Shown: positions 1 to 7,251, counted from the stretch's first letter. The stretch is DNA of 23,976 nt from an uncultured Clostridia bacterium (GCA_934120315.1 CAKOTX010000017.1:1-23976), one strand, 5' to 3'. Notes: a model not told the origin generated them from the letters alone. A program made the numbers and translations.

Positions 1-545
1 CTTTCCCATAAACATTCCATTATATCTTCTCTTGATACAATTTTTCCTCTATTTTGTACTAGATATTTTAAAATTTTATATTCATTTTTGGTTAATTCTA
101 TTATTTTTCCATCTTTTTCTATAGTGTTATTTGATGTATTTAATATAAAGTCTTTAACATCTATTTTATCATTAACTTCTTGCATATTTGTTCTTCTTAA
201 TAATGAACCTATTTTTGCAAGTAAAATTTGTATATTAAAAGGCTTTGTAATATAGTGGTCTGCCCCATTATTTATTGAAAGTAGTTCGTCTAATTCATTA
301 TCTCTACTTGTCACAATAATAATTGGCATGTTTGATTGTTTCCTAATTTCTTTACAGATATATTCTCCATCTGTGTTTGGTAAATTTATATCTAGCAAAA
401 TCAAATCTGGATTTATTTGTAATATGTCTTGTATTGTGTTGTCAAATGTTGTTAGTGCTGTGGCTTGATATCCGTTTTTATTCAAAAAGATTTTTAATTC
501 TTCTCTTAATTTTTCATCATCTTCTATTATTAAAATTTTTGGCAT
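1..545 (-). CDS. OmpR/PhoB-family response regulator, C-terminus beyond window
   Basis: Two-component response regulator: phosphorylated by a partner histidine kinase, it binds DNA and controls transcription. The protein opens MPKILIIEDDEK, giving the acidic pair (D9, D10). The phospho-acceptor is D52 in LILLDINLP, followed by the conserved T79 (IIVTSR) and K101 (ITKPF). After a linker, the C-terminal half (about residues 120-181) reads as an OmpR winged helix (ELTKNEYKILKYLVQN, IVSREDIMECLW). The gene runs off the left edge after 181 codons, so roughly 40 residues of the winged helix are missing. The start is fixed by GGAGGG about 7 bases before the ATG at 545. A cognate kinase would be expected next, outside the window. 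The regulon cannot be deduced. Confidence 0.93.
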   Translation of the reverse strand, partial: MPKILIIEDDEKLREELKIFLNKNGYQATALTTFDNTIQDILQINPDLILLDINLPNTDGEYICKEIRKQSNMPIIIVTSRDNELDELLSINNGADHYITKPFNIQILLAKIGSLLRRTNMQEVNDKIDVKDFILNTSNNTIEKDGKIIELTKNEYKILKYLVQNRGKIVSREDIMECLWE

Positions 546-564
546 CCTTCTTCCCTCCAATGTT

Positions 565-570
565 ATTATA
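565..570 (-). promoter_or_regulatory. extended -10 promoter of the response regulator gene
   Basis: On the minus strand the sequence TGATATAAT (TG-N-TATAAT) precedes the regulator gene. No good -35 is seen 17 bases upstream, as is common for extended -10 promoters. The predicted start point (about 558) leaves a leader of only about 13 bases. Confidence 0.5.
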
Positions 571-586
571 TCATACTTATTACAAA

Positions 587-614
587 AAGAACCTTACATT
601 TTTGTAATGTTCTT
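587..614 (-). terminator. orphan hairpin terminator, minus direction
   Basis: Arms AAGAACATTACA and TGTAAGGTTCTT (minus-strand reading) pair with one mismatch around a four-base loop and are followed by a short T run. No minus-strand gene lies directly upstream before the fic terminator near 1040, so the transcript it ends is unknown. It could serve an unannotated antisense RNA or be left from a deleted gene. Confidence 0.4.
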
Positions 615-718
615 CTATAATTTATTTAAATATTCTATTTTTACAAATTTATTTTTGAAAGCTAATTCTTAACTGTACTTTGAAAATTCTTTGCGTTATT
701 TTTTTGCAACATAATTAA

Positions 719-747
719 TTGACATTTAAAGTCTTATATGGTAATAT
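719..747 (+). promoter_or_regulatory. sigma-A promoter for the small gene at 835
   Basis: TTGACA at 719-724, a 17-base spacer and TAATAT at 742-747. It lies upstream of, and in the same direction as, the small ORF beginning at 835, giving a predicted leader of about 80 bases. Confidence 0.7.
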
Positions 748-834
748 TATTTCACAAAATATATATTTATCATAACTTTAAATAAAGGAGTAATACTTGA
801 AAAAATATTGATAATTTCAAAAGGAGACTACACA

Positions 835-1020
835 ATGAATAATTATGAACTTATGGTATCTAGAAAAAAAGTTGCTGATAAAACAATGAAAAATATCTCA
901 GACACGATTTTACATTCATCAACTTATCCAGAACATACCTCAAACGGCTTTAAACTTTTATCTAATATTGGAGAAGAGCTTTCCGTGCCACTTCAAAGTG
1001 CAGAATCTCTTTCTAAGTAG
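835..1020 (+). CDS. small protein of unknown function (61 aa)
   Basis: I do not recognise this protein. It is a 61-residue soluble-looking polypeptide (MNNYELMVSRKKVADKTMKN... ending SAESLSK) with no signal peptide, membrane segment, cysteines or known motif. The ATG at 835 is chosen over an upstream in-frame start at 808 because AAAGGAGA sits about 8 bases before it. The gene is a self-contained unit, with a near-consensus promoter at 719-747 and a strong hairpin terminator directly after the stop. It is the only plus-strand protein gene I accept in the window, standing alone between a divergent response regulator and a convergent fic gene. Those signals argue that it is really expressed, but function cannot be inferred. 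Confidence 0.55.
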   Translation: MNNYELMVSRKKVADKTMKNISDTILHSSTYPEHTSNGFKLLSNIGEELSVPLQSAESLSK

Positions 1021-1036
1021 TATTTTTTCAAAAAAT

Positions 1037-1075
1037 ATAATAGCTCAAAGGAAAAAACTTTGAGCTATTATTTTG
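1037..1075 (+). terminator. bidirectional rho-independent terminator
   Basis: A perfect 14-base inverted repeat (ATAATAGCTCAAAG, loop GAAAAAA, then its complement, 1037-1071) with a T-rich tract on the plus side and an A-rich tract in front that gives a T tract on the minus strand. It ends the small gene at 835-1020 and can also stop minus-strand transcripts leaving the fic gene. Confidence 0.85.
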
Positions 1076-1076
1076 T

Positions 1077-1463
1077 TTATTTATTTTCAATATAATATTT
1101 AATCATTTCTGTATATTGATCTTGTGCATTTAAACAAGTATCAATTAAATAGCCCTTTTCTTTATTAGTTTGATATTGATTTAGTCCTCTATAATAAAAT
1201 AGTTTTTCTTTATCTAAAATAATAAATGGTACTATATTATTTTTTAAGCATTCTTTAAATGCAATTATTCTCCCCACTCTACCATTACCATCTTGAAATG
1301 GATGTATCTTTTCAAATTTTGCATGAAACTCTATTATTTCATTTATTGTAACTTGTATTTTATTAAGTATTATCTCTTGCTTATCAAATAATTCTTTGCC
1401 CTTATCTGCCCCAAATTCCTCATTTAAAAATTCTTTTATTTGATTTTGTTGTTTTATTTTCAT
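1077..1463 (-). CDS. short Fic-domain protein, probably N-terminally truncated
   Basis: Fic enzymes usually transfer AMP from ATP to hydroxyl groups of target proteins. The complete signature HPFQDGNGRVGR (residues 54-65) is present, with catalytic H54 and the phosphate-binding GNGR loop. The sequence that follows (FKECLKNNIVPFII...LFYYRGLNQYQ) is typical of bacterial Fic proteins. At 128 residues it is much shorter than the usual 190-350. The region before the motif is only about 50 residues, and no inhibitory (S/T)xxxE(G/N) helix is visible. GGAG lies about 12 bases before the ATG. The next in-frame stop is 10 codons upstream with no similarity in between, so the missing N-terminus is not simply a miscalled start. 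It may be a decayed copy or a minimal Fic. It lies last in the minus-strand cluster. Confidence 0.75.
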   Translation of the reverse strand: MKIKQQNQIKEFLNEEFGADKGKELFDKQEIILNKIQVTINEIIEFHAKFEKIHPFQDGNGRVGRIIAFKECLKNNIVPFIILDKEKLFYYRGLNQYQTNKEKGYLIDTCLNAQDQYTEMIKYYIENK

Positions 1464-1553
1464 AGTTATATTTTCTCCATAATTTACTACTTATTTTTCT
1501 AATTTCATATATAAAATTGGGTATGAATTTCCTTGCTCATTAACTACTAATCA

Positions 1554-1796
1554 CTAAATTAGTTTTTGTGCATAAGAGCAAGTTGCCTCTATCTTTTTAT
1601 TTAATCTTTTTGCATTTTGTATAACATTCTCTACAAGTTTCTTTGCTATTCCCTGTCCTTGATAATCCACACTTACTTCCGTATGTGTTATATTCCAAGT
1701 ATCATTTGTTTCTTCGAAATCACATTCTCCAATTTTTTTATCAAAATCATAAGCTATTGATTTCTTATCTTCTTCTTTAAAAACTATTTCAATCAT
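1554..1796 (-). CDS. small GNAT-family N-acetyltransferase (YjdJ/GtN-like)
   Basis: This 80-residue protein resembles the short GNAT type (Acetyltransf_CG family) that covers only the acetyl-CoA binding core. Visible features are the beta strands around ITHTEVSVDYQGQG, the pyrophosphate loop QGQGIAKKLV (about residues 46-55) and the terminal NKKIEATCSYAQK strand/helix. Homologues normally continue about 10-15 residues past CSYAKK, through a segment like WFEKHPEY, so the C-terminus seems clipped just after CSYAQKLI. The substrate is unknown. AAGGAAGG precedes the ATG. It follows tsaC by 14 bases and is probably cotranscribed with it. Confidence 0.75.
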   Translation of the reverse strand: MIEIVFKEEDKKSIAYDFDKKIGECDFEETNDTWNITHTEVSVDYQGQGIAKKLVENVIQNAKRLNKKIEATCSYAQKLI

Positions 1797-1810
1797 ACTC
1801 TTTTCCTTCC

Positions 1811-2401
1811 TTATTTTATTTCATCAATAGAAATAGGACCATTTCTTAATATTTTTATCTCTTCTGAAGTACAATCTACAATTGTGCTTCCTTCTCCAAA
1901 TGTTACTGTTCCTTCCATCATTCCATTTAAATGAGGGCAATTTTTTTCTATTTCATCCAAATTAACACATTCCTTTTCTCCACTCTGATTTGCACTTGTC
2001 ATAAATATTGGACTTCCTGTTTCTATAATTAGCTCTTCTAGTGCTTTTGAAGTTGCCATTCTTACCGCAATCGTATCTTTTCCATTTGTTATATAGCTTG
2101 GTAAATTCTCATTTTTCTTTAAAACTAATGTAATAGGTCCAGGCATAAATTTTCTAATAAGTTTTTCTGCTTTTTTATCTACTATTGCAATACTTTTTAT
2201 TTGCTCTTCATTTGCACACATAACAGGGAAAGCTTTATTTTCTGGTCGATTTTTTACTCTTATTAATTTATCATATGCTATTTGAGAATTCATTCTAGCA
2301 CATACACCAAATACTGTATCAGTAGGAACACTGATAACACCATCATTCTTTAATATTTCTGCTAATTCATGAATCTCACTTTCTTTATATCTTTTCTTCA
2401 T
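1811..2401 (-). CDS. tsaC: L-threonylcarbamoyladenylate synthase (TsaC/YrdC/Sua5 family)
   Basis: The enzyme makes threonylcarbamoyl-AMP from threonine, bicarbonate and ATP, the first step of the t6A37 modification of ANN-decoding tRNAs, and works in the cytoplasm. At 196 residues this is the single-domain YrdC form without the Sua5 extension. Conserved stretches are present in order: GGVISVPTDTVFG-like near residues 20-32, KNRPENKAFPVM (KxR substrate motif), PGPITLVLKK, IAVRMA, TSANQSG, GSTIVD and ILRNGPI. The start is the only reasonable ATG. It sits 10 bases after the PAP2 gene. The TsaBDE partners are not in this window, which is common. Confidence 0.92.
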   Translation of the reverse strand: MKKRYKESEIHELAEILKNDGVISVPTDTVFGVCARMNSQIAYDKLIRVKNRPENKAFPVMCANEEQIKSIAIVDKKAEKLIRKFMPGPITLVLKKNENLPSYITNGKDTIAVRMATSKALEELIIETGSPIFMTSANQSGEKECVNLDEIEKNCPHLNGMMEGTVTFGEGSTIVDCTSEEIKILRNGPISIDEIK

Positions 2402-2411
2402 TTAAAACACC

Positions 2412-3053
2412 TTATTCTTTTTCTATTATAAATTTGTTAGCAGCACTTATGTAAATTATCAAATAAGAAATTGATATTAAAAAGCCTCCAAGTACATCAC
2501 TTGTATAATGTACGCCTAAATAAATTCTACTTATTCCAATAGCACATATCAACAAACTCAATAAACTAATAGAAATCCATTTAACATATTTATTTTTTAC
2601 ATATTTATAAATTAAATATATAAAATATCCATAAAAAGCCATACTTACCATAGAATGCCCTGATGGAAAGCTATATCCTGTTTCTTCAATTATTCTATAT
2701 TCTGTTGGACGAGGTCTTTGTAATATTCTTTTTATCAATTGATTCAAAACTGTTACAATTGCTACATTGCTTAAAATTGATATTCCTATTTTCTTATTCT
2801 TTATAACTATAAATAATGTAATTGTAGCTATCACTAAAAATATTGCCCCTCCAAAGTTCGTGATAAATTTAGCTATTGGAGTGGCAAAATCTGATATTAA
2901 AAAGGTTGATACAATTTTATATCCTATTATATCCCCTTTCATTATTTCTTTATTAAATACATCTTCTGCTAAAGCACAAAAACCAATTAAGCAAATAAAT
3001 AGTATTATCCACTTTAAGTTTTTGACTATAAATTCTTTTATTTTTCCTCTCAT
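2412..3053 (-). CDS. PAP2-superfamily membrane phosphatase
   Basis: Integral-membrane phosphatase of the PAP2 superfamily, which removes phosphate from lipid phosphates such as phosphatidic acid or undecaprenyl pyrophosphate. All three catalytic motifs are intact: K109...R115-P116 (KRILQRPRP), PSGH at 130-133, and SRxxxxxHxxxD spanning S175-R176, H182 and D186 (SRIYLGVHYTSDVLGG). Five or six hydrophobic segments surround them, with the motifs where the extracytoplasmic loops are expected. GAGGT precedes the ATG. The start overlaps the stop of the upstream fragment by ATGA, suggesting translational coupling. The exact lipid substrate (undecaprenyl pyrophosphate recycling or phospholipid turnover) cannot be decided from sequence. 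Confidence 0.9.
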   Translation of the reverse strand: MRGKIKEFIVKNLKWIILFICLIGFCALAEDVFNKEIMKGDIIGYKIVSTFLISDFATPIAKFITNFGGAIFLVIATITLFIVIKNKKIGISILSNVAIVTVLNQLIKRILQRPRPTEYRIIEETGYSFPSGHSMVSMAFYGYFIYLIYKYVKNKYVKWISISLLSLLICAIGISRIYLGVHYTSDVLGGFLISISYLIIYISAANKFIIEKE

Positions 3054-3241
3054 TTACTACCTCTATTAAAATTCTTATCTATTGTTCTATATACAAATAT
3101 TAAAATTACTGAAATTATTAATCCTACATAAAACATTGGAAATACCCTACTAAAACAATTTTTTATTCCATCTGAATATGATGTATTTGGATATCCCCAA
3201 GTTAATAAATTAATTATTTCAGACAATATAATTCCTACCAT
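3050..3241 (-). CDS. small membrane protein, possibly the C-terminal remnant of a larger one
   Basis: The 63 residues comprise a short hydrophobic N-terminus (MVGIILSEIINLLTWGY), a loop (PNTSYSDGIKNCFSR), a clear membrane helix (FPMFYVGLIISVILIFVY) and a basic tail. I recognise no family. The ATG at 3241 has only a weak ribosome binding site. The reading frame stays open for 26 codons upstream (to about 3319) and that part also looks like membrane-protein sequence (ILYFAGIWINFKK, then INKCLPYIG), but it contains no usable start and ends at a TGA. This is what a gene that has lost its 5' end looks like. Its stop overlaps the PAP2 start by four bases. Confidence 0.45.
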   Translation of the reverse strand: MVGIILSEIINLLTWGYPNTSYSDGIKNCFSRVFPMFYVGLIISVILIFVYRTIDKNFNRGSK

Positions 3242-3349
3242 TCCAATATATGGTAAACATTTATTTATCTTTTCTTTTTTAAAGTTAATCCATATTCCTG
3301 CAAAATATAATATTTTATATCATATTTATATCACAAATGCTAATGCTTT

Positions 3350-3898
3350 TCAACTCTCTATCTTATATAAAAAACATCTTTCATCATGTGAATAAATGAC
3401 TCCTATTGCTTGCAAATATGAATATATTATTGTTGAACCCACAAATTTCATTCCTCGTTTTTTCAAATCTTTTGAAATCTCATCAGATAATTTTGATGTA
3501 GTCTTATCTATTTCATAAATTATTTCGTCATTTGTAAATGTTTTTAAATAATTATGAAATGTTCCATACTCTTTTTGAATATTCTTAAAGATTTTTGCAT
3601 TATTTATACTTGCATTTATTTTTAATTTATTTCTTATTATTTTTTCATTCAACATTAATTCTTGAACCTTTGAAGCATCATAGTCACATATTTTATCAAT
3701 GTCAAAATCTTCATATGCTTTTTTAAAATCTTCTCTCTTATTTAGTACACATTCCCAGGATAATCCTGCTTGAAATGATTCCAATATTAGCATTTCAAAT
3801 AAATATTTTTCATCAAAATTAGGTCTACACCATTCTTCATCATGATATTTGATATATAACGGATTTTGTAAATTACACCATTTACATCTCTTTTTCAT
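3350..3898 (-). CDS. tag: DNA-3-methyladenine glycosylase I
   Basis: A base-excision repair enzyme that hydrolyses the N-glycosidic bond of 3-methyladenine in alkylated DNA. The 182-residue length matches the family. The zinc ligands are visible as C5 (KKRCKW) and H19 (YHDEEW) near the N-terminus with H171 and C175 (HDERCF) near the C-terminus. The base-pocket segment FEMLILESFQAGLSWECVLNKRE contains the expected glutamate E40 and W48. I start at the ATG at 3898, preceded by AGGAGA at good spacing, rather than the in-frame ATG at 3913, which would overlap the preceding gene and has no good site. It directly follows the pentapeptide-repeat gene and is likely cotranscribed. Confidence 0.93.
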   Translation of the reverse strand: MKKRCKWCNLQNPLYIKYHDEEWCRPNFDEKYLFEMLILESFQAGLSWECVLNKREDFKKAYEDFDIDKICDYDASKVQELMLNEKIIRNKLKINASINNAKIFKNIQKEYGTFHNYLKTFTNDEIIYEIDKTTSKLSDEISKDLKKRGMKFVGSTIIYSYLQAIGVIYSHDERCFLYKIES

Positions 3899-3909
3899 AA
3901 CCTGTCTCC

Positions 3910-4524
3910 TCATTTTATTTTTACTCCTAGTAAGTACATTAAATCCAATACTTGAACTTGACTTATTGTAGCACCTTTTATATCTTCTAATGCAATAGAA
4001 AGTCCATCTATTTTTGCTTGAGATAAATCAACACAATTAAAACTTGTTTTAAATATTTGAGCTTGTGTTAGATCCGCTTCCTGAAATTTAATATTTTTAA
4101 TTTGGTTATTCTGCAAATTACTACTTCTTAATCCTGTCTCTTTAAATTGTAAATTTTTTAACTCTGACATTGATATATTAGCATAATTCATATTTGTATT
4201 TTTAAAACTTGTATCAAATAAAACACTTTCTATAAAGTTACATCCTATCGCTTTGCAATTATCAAATTTACATCTAATAAAACTACAAGTGTCAAAAATA
4301 GTGTTTGAAAAATTACAATTAGTAAACTCAACATCTGTAAATGTAACATTTATAAAGTTACTATTTAATATAGAGACATTATGGATTAAAGATCTGCTTA
4401 TTGTAATTTTAGAAATTTCAATATTTTCTTTTTCATATCCTTCTAATTCTATTCTTTCTAAATCTTCCTCATCTTTTATTTCTTCTTGTAAATCTTCTAT
4501 TTTTCTATAATTATATATTTTCAT
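3910..4524 (-). CDS. pentapeptide repeat protein, Qnr/MfpA-like
   Basis: A 204-residue protein whose middle (about 45-175) is a run of pentapeptide repeats with F, L or I at every fifth position (SNFIN, VTFTD, VEFTN, CNFSN, CSFIR, CKFDN, CNFIE, TSFKN, ADLTQ). Such repeats fold into a right-handed quadrilateral beta helix. The cysteine-rich pattern and the C-terminal segment IKGATISQVQVLDLMYLLGVKIK-type ending match Gram-positive Qnr-like proteins, which mimic B-form DNA and shield gyrase/topoisomerase IV from quinolones. The acidic N-terminus (EDLQEEIKDEEDLERIE) is an addition. It lies next to tag and ends a few bases before that gene's start. Gyrase protection is inference; many pentapeptide proteins have other or unknown roles. 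Confidence 0.85.
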   Translation of the reverse strand: MKIYNYRKIEDLQEEIKDEEDLERIELEGYEKENIEISKITISRSLIHNVSILNSNFINVTFTDVEFTNCNFSNTIFDTCSFIRCKFDNCKAIGCNFIESVLFDTSFKNTNMNYANISMSELKNLQFKETGLRSSNLQNNQIKNIKFQEADLTQAQIFKTSFNCVDLSQAKIDGLSIALEDIKGATISQVQVLDLMYLLGVKIK

Positions 4525-4527
4525 TTT

Positions 4528-5265
4528 CTATCCTATCATGGCTGAAATATTACCATGTAAATATATCCTTATAATTCCACATATAATCAAATGTATAGGA
4601 TATATCAGGTAAAAAAAGTATTTCATTCCAGCCCATTTTCCTCTCTTCCCATTATATTTGTTTAATAATGGAATAGCTAAAACAGTACTCATTTGAAGTA
4701 ATCCATAAAAAACATTTATGAATGCACAGTAAATTGCTGCATAAATTCCAGAAAATATAGTTTGTATTTTCATTTGCTTTTTAAAGTCTTTTCTGTACAC
4801 ATAATCATAAATGATTATCATTACTGCAACCGAGCTCCAATCTGACGGAAAACCTAGAATACATAGCAAGATTACTAATCCTGCTTTTAACTTATTATTT
4901 AAATTAGAATCTTGAATCATTATTCCAATAAGGCCTAATGCTAATGACCACATTATACTTGTTTGATTGAAAAATGTTCCATTTGAAAATGGAATAAAAT
5001 TAATTCCAAATGCAAAACAATACGCAAAATGTGATATTACAGCAAAAATCAATAATCTGGTTAAATATTTTTTTCTATCGTGTGTGTAATACGCTCCTTC
5101 TGCTATAAAAAAGCAAAATATTGGTGCAACAATTCTTCCTATTGAATGTAATATCAAAAATATTCCACCTGTGTACCCTGGCTCTATTACCCATATTAAA
5201 TGATCGAATATCATTGCACATACAGCTATTAATTTTAACTGGTTGGCATTTAATGTCTTTTTCAT
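4528..5265 (-). CDS. TraX-family membrane protein (putative acyltransferase)
   Basis: An integral membrane protein of the TraX family, named after the F-plasmid protein that N-acetylates pilin. Chromosomal Firmicute members are common and of unknown target. The opening LNANQLKLIAVCAMIFDHLIWV and following GRIVAPIFCFFIAEGAYYTHDRKKYLTRLLIF are characteristic, as is the C-terminal PLLNKYNGKRGKW...YFFYLIYPIHL. About eight hydrophobic segments are seen in roughly 245 residues. The start chosen is MKKTLNANQLK at 5265 with AAAGGA about 8 bases upstream. The ATG three codons earlier touches that site. Nothing else from a conjugation system is nearby, so I do not read it as a mobile-element gene. Confidence 0.85.
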   Translation of the reverse strand: MKKTLNANQLKLIAVCAMIFDHLIWVIEPGYTGGIFLILHSIGRIVAPIFCFFIAEGAYYTHDRKKYLTRLLIFAVISHFAYCFAFGINFIPFSNGTFFNQTSIMWSLALGLIGIMIQDSNLNNKLKAGLVILLCILGFPSDWSSVAVMIIIYDYVYRKDFKKQMKIQTIFSGIYAAIYCAFINVFYGLLQMSTVLAIPLLNKYNGKRGKWAGMKYFFYLIYPIHLIICGIIRIYLHGNISAMIG

Positions 5266-5297
5266 ATAATCCATCCTTTCTTCTAATTTTATACTCT

Positions 5298-5990
5298 TTA
5301 AAAATTTATCACTTTATCAATTAATTTAGTATATTCATTTGAAAGTTCTTGACTTTCAAACACAATGTTTTCACCATCTATTTGCCACTTTCCTTTATTT
5401 TTTACTAGAAAATCTATTACATCCTCTGAATATTTTAAAAGATTTATAACTTCATCCATTGAATCTTCAACAGTTGTGTCTTCTTCAATTTCTCCAACCA
5501 TTTCATCTTTATAAAAATCTATATAATGCTTATCTAAGTCATTTTCAATATATTCCATTGCTTTTTCTTGAGTTAAAAATTCTTTATATTCACTTTTATA
5601 CTCTTCTAGTTTTTGAATAGTAGATGTCAAATATTTTTTTGTTTTGGTGAAGTCTGGTCCATCAGTTTTATAATTTTCTACTGTTAAACTTTGAGTAATT
5701 TGTTCCTCATTCAATACTTGAGCAATATTTTTCATATTTTTTAGAAAGTCTGATATATAATTTTTATATGCTCTTTCTACCATAGCATATTTTCCTTTGC
5801 TTACAGTTCTTTCTAATTTTTCTTCTACTTCATCAAGATTCGCATTTTCAGTATTTAAGACATTATCTATCTCGTCTACTTCATCTAGCAATTTAGTCTC
5901 TCGAACAATATCTCTTATGAAGAAATATCCGAAAATATAGCCTATTATAGCTAAGACTATTGCTGACCCTATTATAATTTTCTTTTTCAT
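5298..5990 (-). CDS. membrane-anchored coiled-coil protein of unknown function
   Basis: The 230-residue protein starts with a basic N-terminus and one membrane helix (MKKKIIIGSAIVLAIIGYIFGYFF), a signal anchor or uncleaved signal peptide. The rest is a charged, helix-rich extracytoplasmic region with heptad-like stretches (LLDEVDEIDNVLNTENANLDEVEEKLER; IQKLEEYKSEYKEF) and an acidic segment (EIEEDTTVEDSMDE). I recognise no enzymatic motif. The ATG at 5990 is preferred over an in-frame TTG at 6014 because a GGGGGA site precedes it at about 10 bases and the anchor begins right there. It has its own promoter and leads the minus-strand cluster toward TraX. Confidence 0.7.
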   Translation of the reverse strand: MKKKIIIGSAIVLAIIGYIFGYFFIRDIVRETKLLDEVDEIDNVLNTENANLDEVEEKLERTVSKGKYAMVERAYKNYISDFLKNMKNIAQVLNEEQITQSLTVENYKTDGPDFTKTKKYLTSTIQKLEEYKSEYKEFLTQEKAMEYIENDLDKHYIDFYKDEMVGEIEEDTTVEDSMDEVINLLKYSEDVIDFLVKNKGKWQIDGENIVFESQELSNEYTKLIDKVINF

Positions 5991-6017
5991 AAAAATAAAA
6001 TCCCCCTTTTCCAAATG

Positions 6018-6046
6018 ATTATATCATATATTTTTATTAATTGTAA
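6018..6046 (-). promoter_or_regulatory. promoter for the coiled-coil membrane protein gene
   Basis: On the minus strand a perfect TATAAT (6018-6023) lies 17 bases after TTACAA (6041-6046), a weak -35. The predicted start leaves a leader of about 20 bases before the ATG at 5990. Confidence 0.5.
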
Positions 6047-6099
6047 CATTTTTAAATTTTTTTGTGTTATAATACGTTTTGTGAGTAGATAAAATAATA

Positions 6100-6125
6100 A
6101 AAGAGGAAATTAATTTTTCCTCTTT
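6100..6125 (-). terminator. terminator after the serpin-like gene
   Basis: Inverted repeat AAAGAGGAA / TTCCTCTTT around an eight-base loop, beginning within the stop codon of the 6124-7227 gene. On the minus strand it is followed by TATTATTTT. It separates that gene from the downstream cluster. Confidence 0.75.
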
Positions 6126-7227
6126 ATTTTTTCGCATCACTTTGAACTTGTGAAATATCTGAAATCTTTGCTGCAAAATATGGTAAATCTTTATTTTTTT
6201 CTTTTAAGAAAATACAAAATGTATCATCAACAATAAATTCTCTTGGTCCTCCTGGTGCAAGAATTGATGTATTCTTTGCCATCATTCCAGCTTCACTCTT
6301 AATTTTTCCACCTTTTTCATCTAAAGAAAATTTTATTGTTTGTACAGCTTTTTCTATTTCATATTCTTCTCCATCTGAAAATAAAAATGTTTTATTTTCT
6401 AACTCAGTAAACTCTTCTTTCTGATTAAAATCTATATTTGGAATTTGTAATCTATCCATTTCTGAAAACACTTTATTTCCTGTGTAATTTTCACTTGCAG
6501 TTTGTATTTCACTATATATTTGTGCAAATGTATTTTGTGAATTTCCTTTTGAAATAATTACTTCATCTTCAGATTTTGTAAGTAGTTTTACTGCAAAATC
6601 TTCCTTAGAATTATAATACAATACCTTAACTTGGTTTCTTACATCTTCTTTGGTTGAACCATTTATTCCAAAATAACTTACGTTTTTATACTCTCCAAAT
6701 GTTCCTTTATTTAATTTTGTGAATACCTTTGGAAATTCAAACTCTTTCTTTAACATTGCATATAAAAAATAGTCTCTTGGCCCACGGCTTTCCCAATTAA
6801 AATCATTTAATATATCACTTGTTTCATTAAATTTTTCTTTTATAGCATTTTCTATTTGTTGCTTTAATTCAATTGATGGAGTTCCATATACTTTGTAATA
6901 ACTTTTATCTGATAAATATGATGTATTAAATGTTCCTTTGTTTAGATTATTTACTATTTCAGGTTGATTTTCAAATACAATATCTTGCTTTGCTAAGTTA
7001 TTTTTCAAGTCATTCCATATTAAATTAAATGTTCCACACCATGTTGTATTTTCTGTAATTTCATCTTCCAATGATGGTACTACATTAAAATTTGATATCA
7101 CTGATGAACTACGTTTTCCTTCTGTCTCACTTCTTATTTTGTCTATTTCATAAAAATATAGTGCTGCAAACATTACTATTAGAATAATTATTAATGATAA
7201 TATTATTAACCAACTTTTTTTACTCAT
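6124..7227 (-). CDS. membrane-anchored protein with divergent serpin-like C-terminal half
   Basis: The 367-residue protein has one N-terminal membrane helix (WLIILSLIIILIVMFAALYFY, about residues 6-26), so the rest is probably outside the cell. By eye the remainder follows the serpin order. Residues 151-205 resemble the NaiYFkg-Wkk-F...T...F strand region. Residues 252-290 resemble the 'v.lPkF.i....L...l' segment. Residues 292-315 (EKAVQTIKFSLDEKGGKIKSEAG) match the KAv-eVnEeGteAaa hinge. Residues 329-355 (REFIVDDTFCIFLKEKNKDLPYFAAKI) match the F.vdrPFlf.i.d..t..ilFmGrv ending. The reactive loop would be about 312-328. The hinge has lysines and glutamate where inhibitory serpins have small residues, so inhibition is doubtful. 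AAAGGA precedes the ATG. Assignment is by eye only. Confidence 0.5.
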   Translation of the reverse strand: MSKKSWLIILSLIIILIVMFAALYFYEIDKIRSETEGKRSSSVISNFNVVPSLEDEITENTTWCGTFNLIWNDLKNNLAKQDIVFENQPEIVNNLNKGTFNTSYLSDKSYYKVYGTPSIELKQQIENAIKEKFNETSDILNDFNWESRGPRDYFLYAMLKKEFEFPKVFTKLNKGTFGEYKNVSYFGINGSTKEDVRNQVKVLYYNSKEDFAVKLLTKSEDEVIISKGNSQNTFAQIYSEIQTASENYTGNKVFSEMDRLQIPNIDFNQKEEFTELENKTFLFSDGEEYEIEKAVQTIKFSLDEKGGKIKSEAGMMAKNTSILAPGGPREFIVDDTFCIFLKEKNKDLPYFAAKISDISQVQSDAKK

Positions 7228-7251
7228 ATTTTAATTCCTTTCATTAATTAT

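Noticed and set aside
1491..1550. Short minus-strand peptide frame LVVNEQGNSYPILYMKLEK between the fic and GNAT genes
   Set aside because: It looks like a protein tail but is only 19 codons between stops with no start. It is perhaps a relic of a lost gene; too little to annotate.
4528..5265. Conjugative element suggested by TraX
   Set aside because: No relaxase, coupling protein, integrase or other transfer gene is nearby. TraX-like proteins are common on Firmicute chromosomes.
6041..6073. Plus-strand promoter with TATAAT at 6068-6073
   Set aside because: The nearest -35-like TTGTAA is 21 bases away and no plus-strand gene follows.
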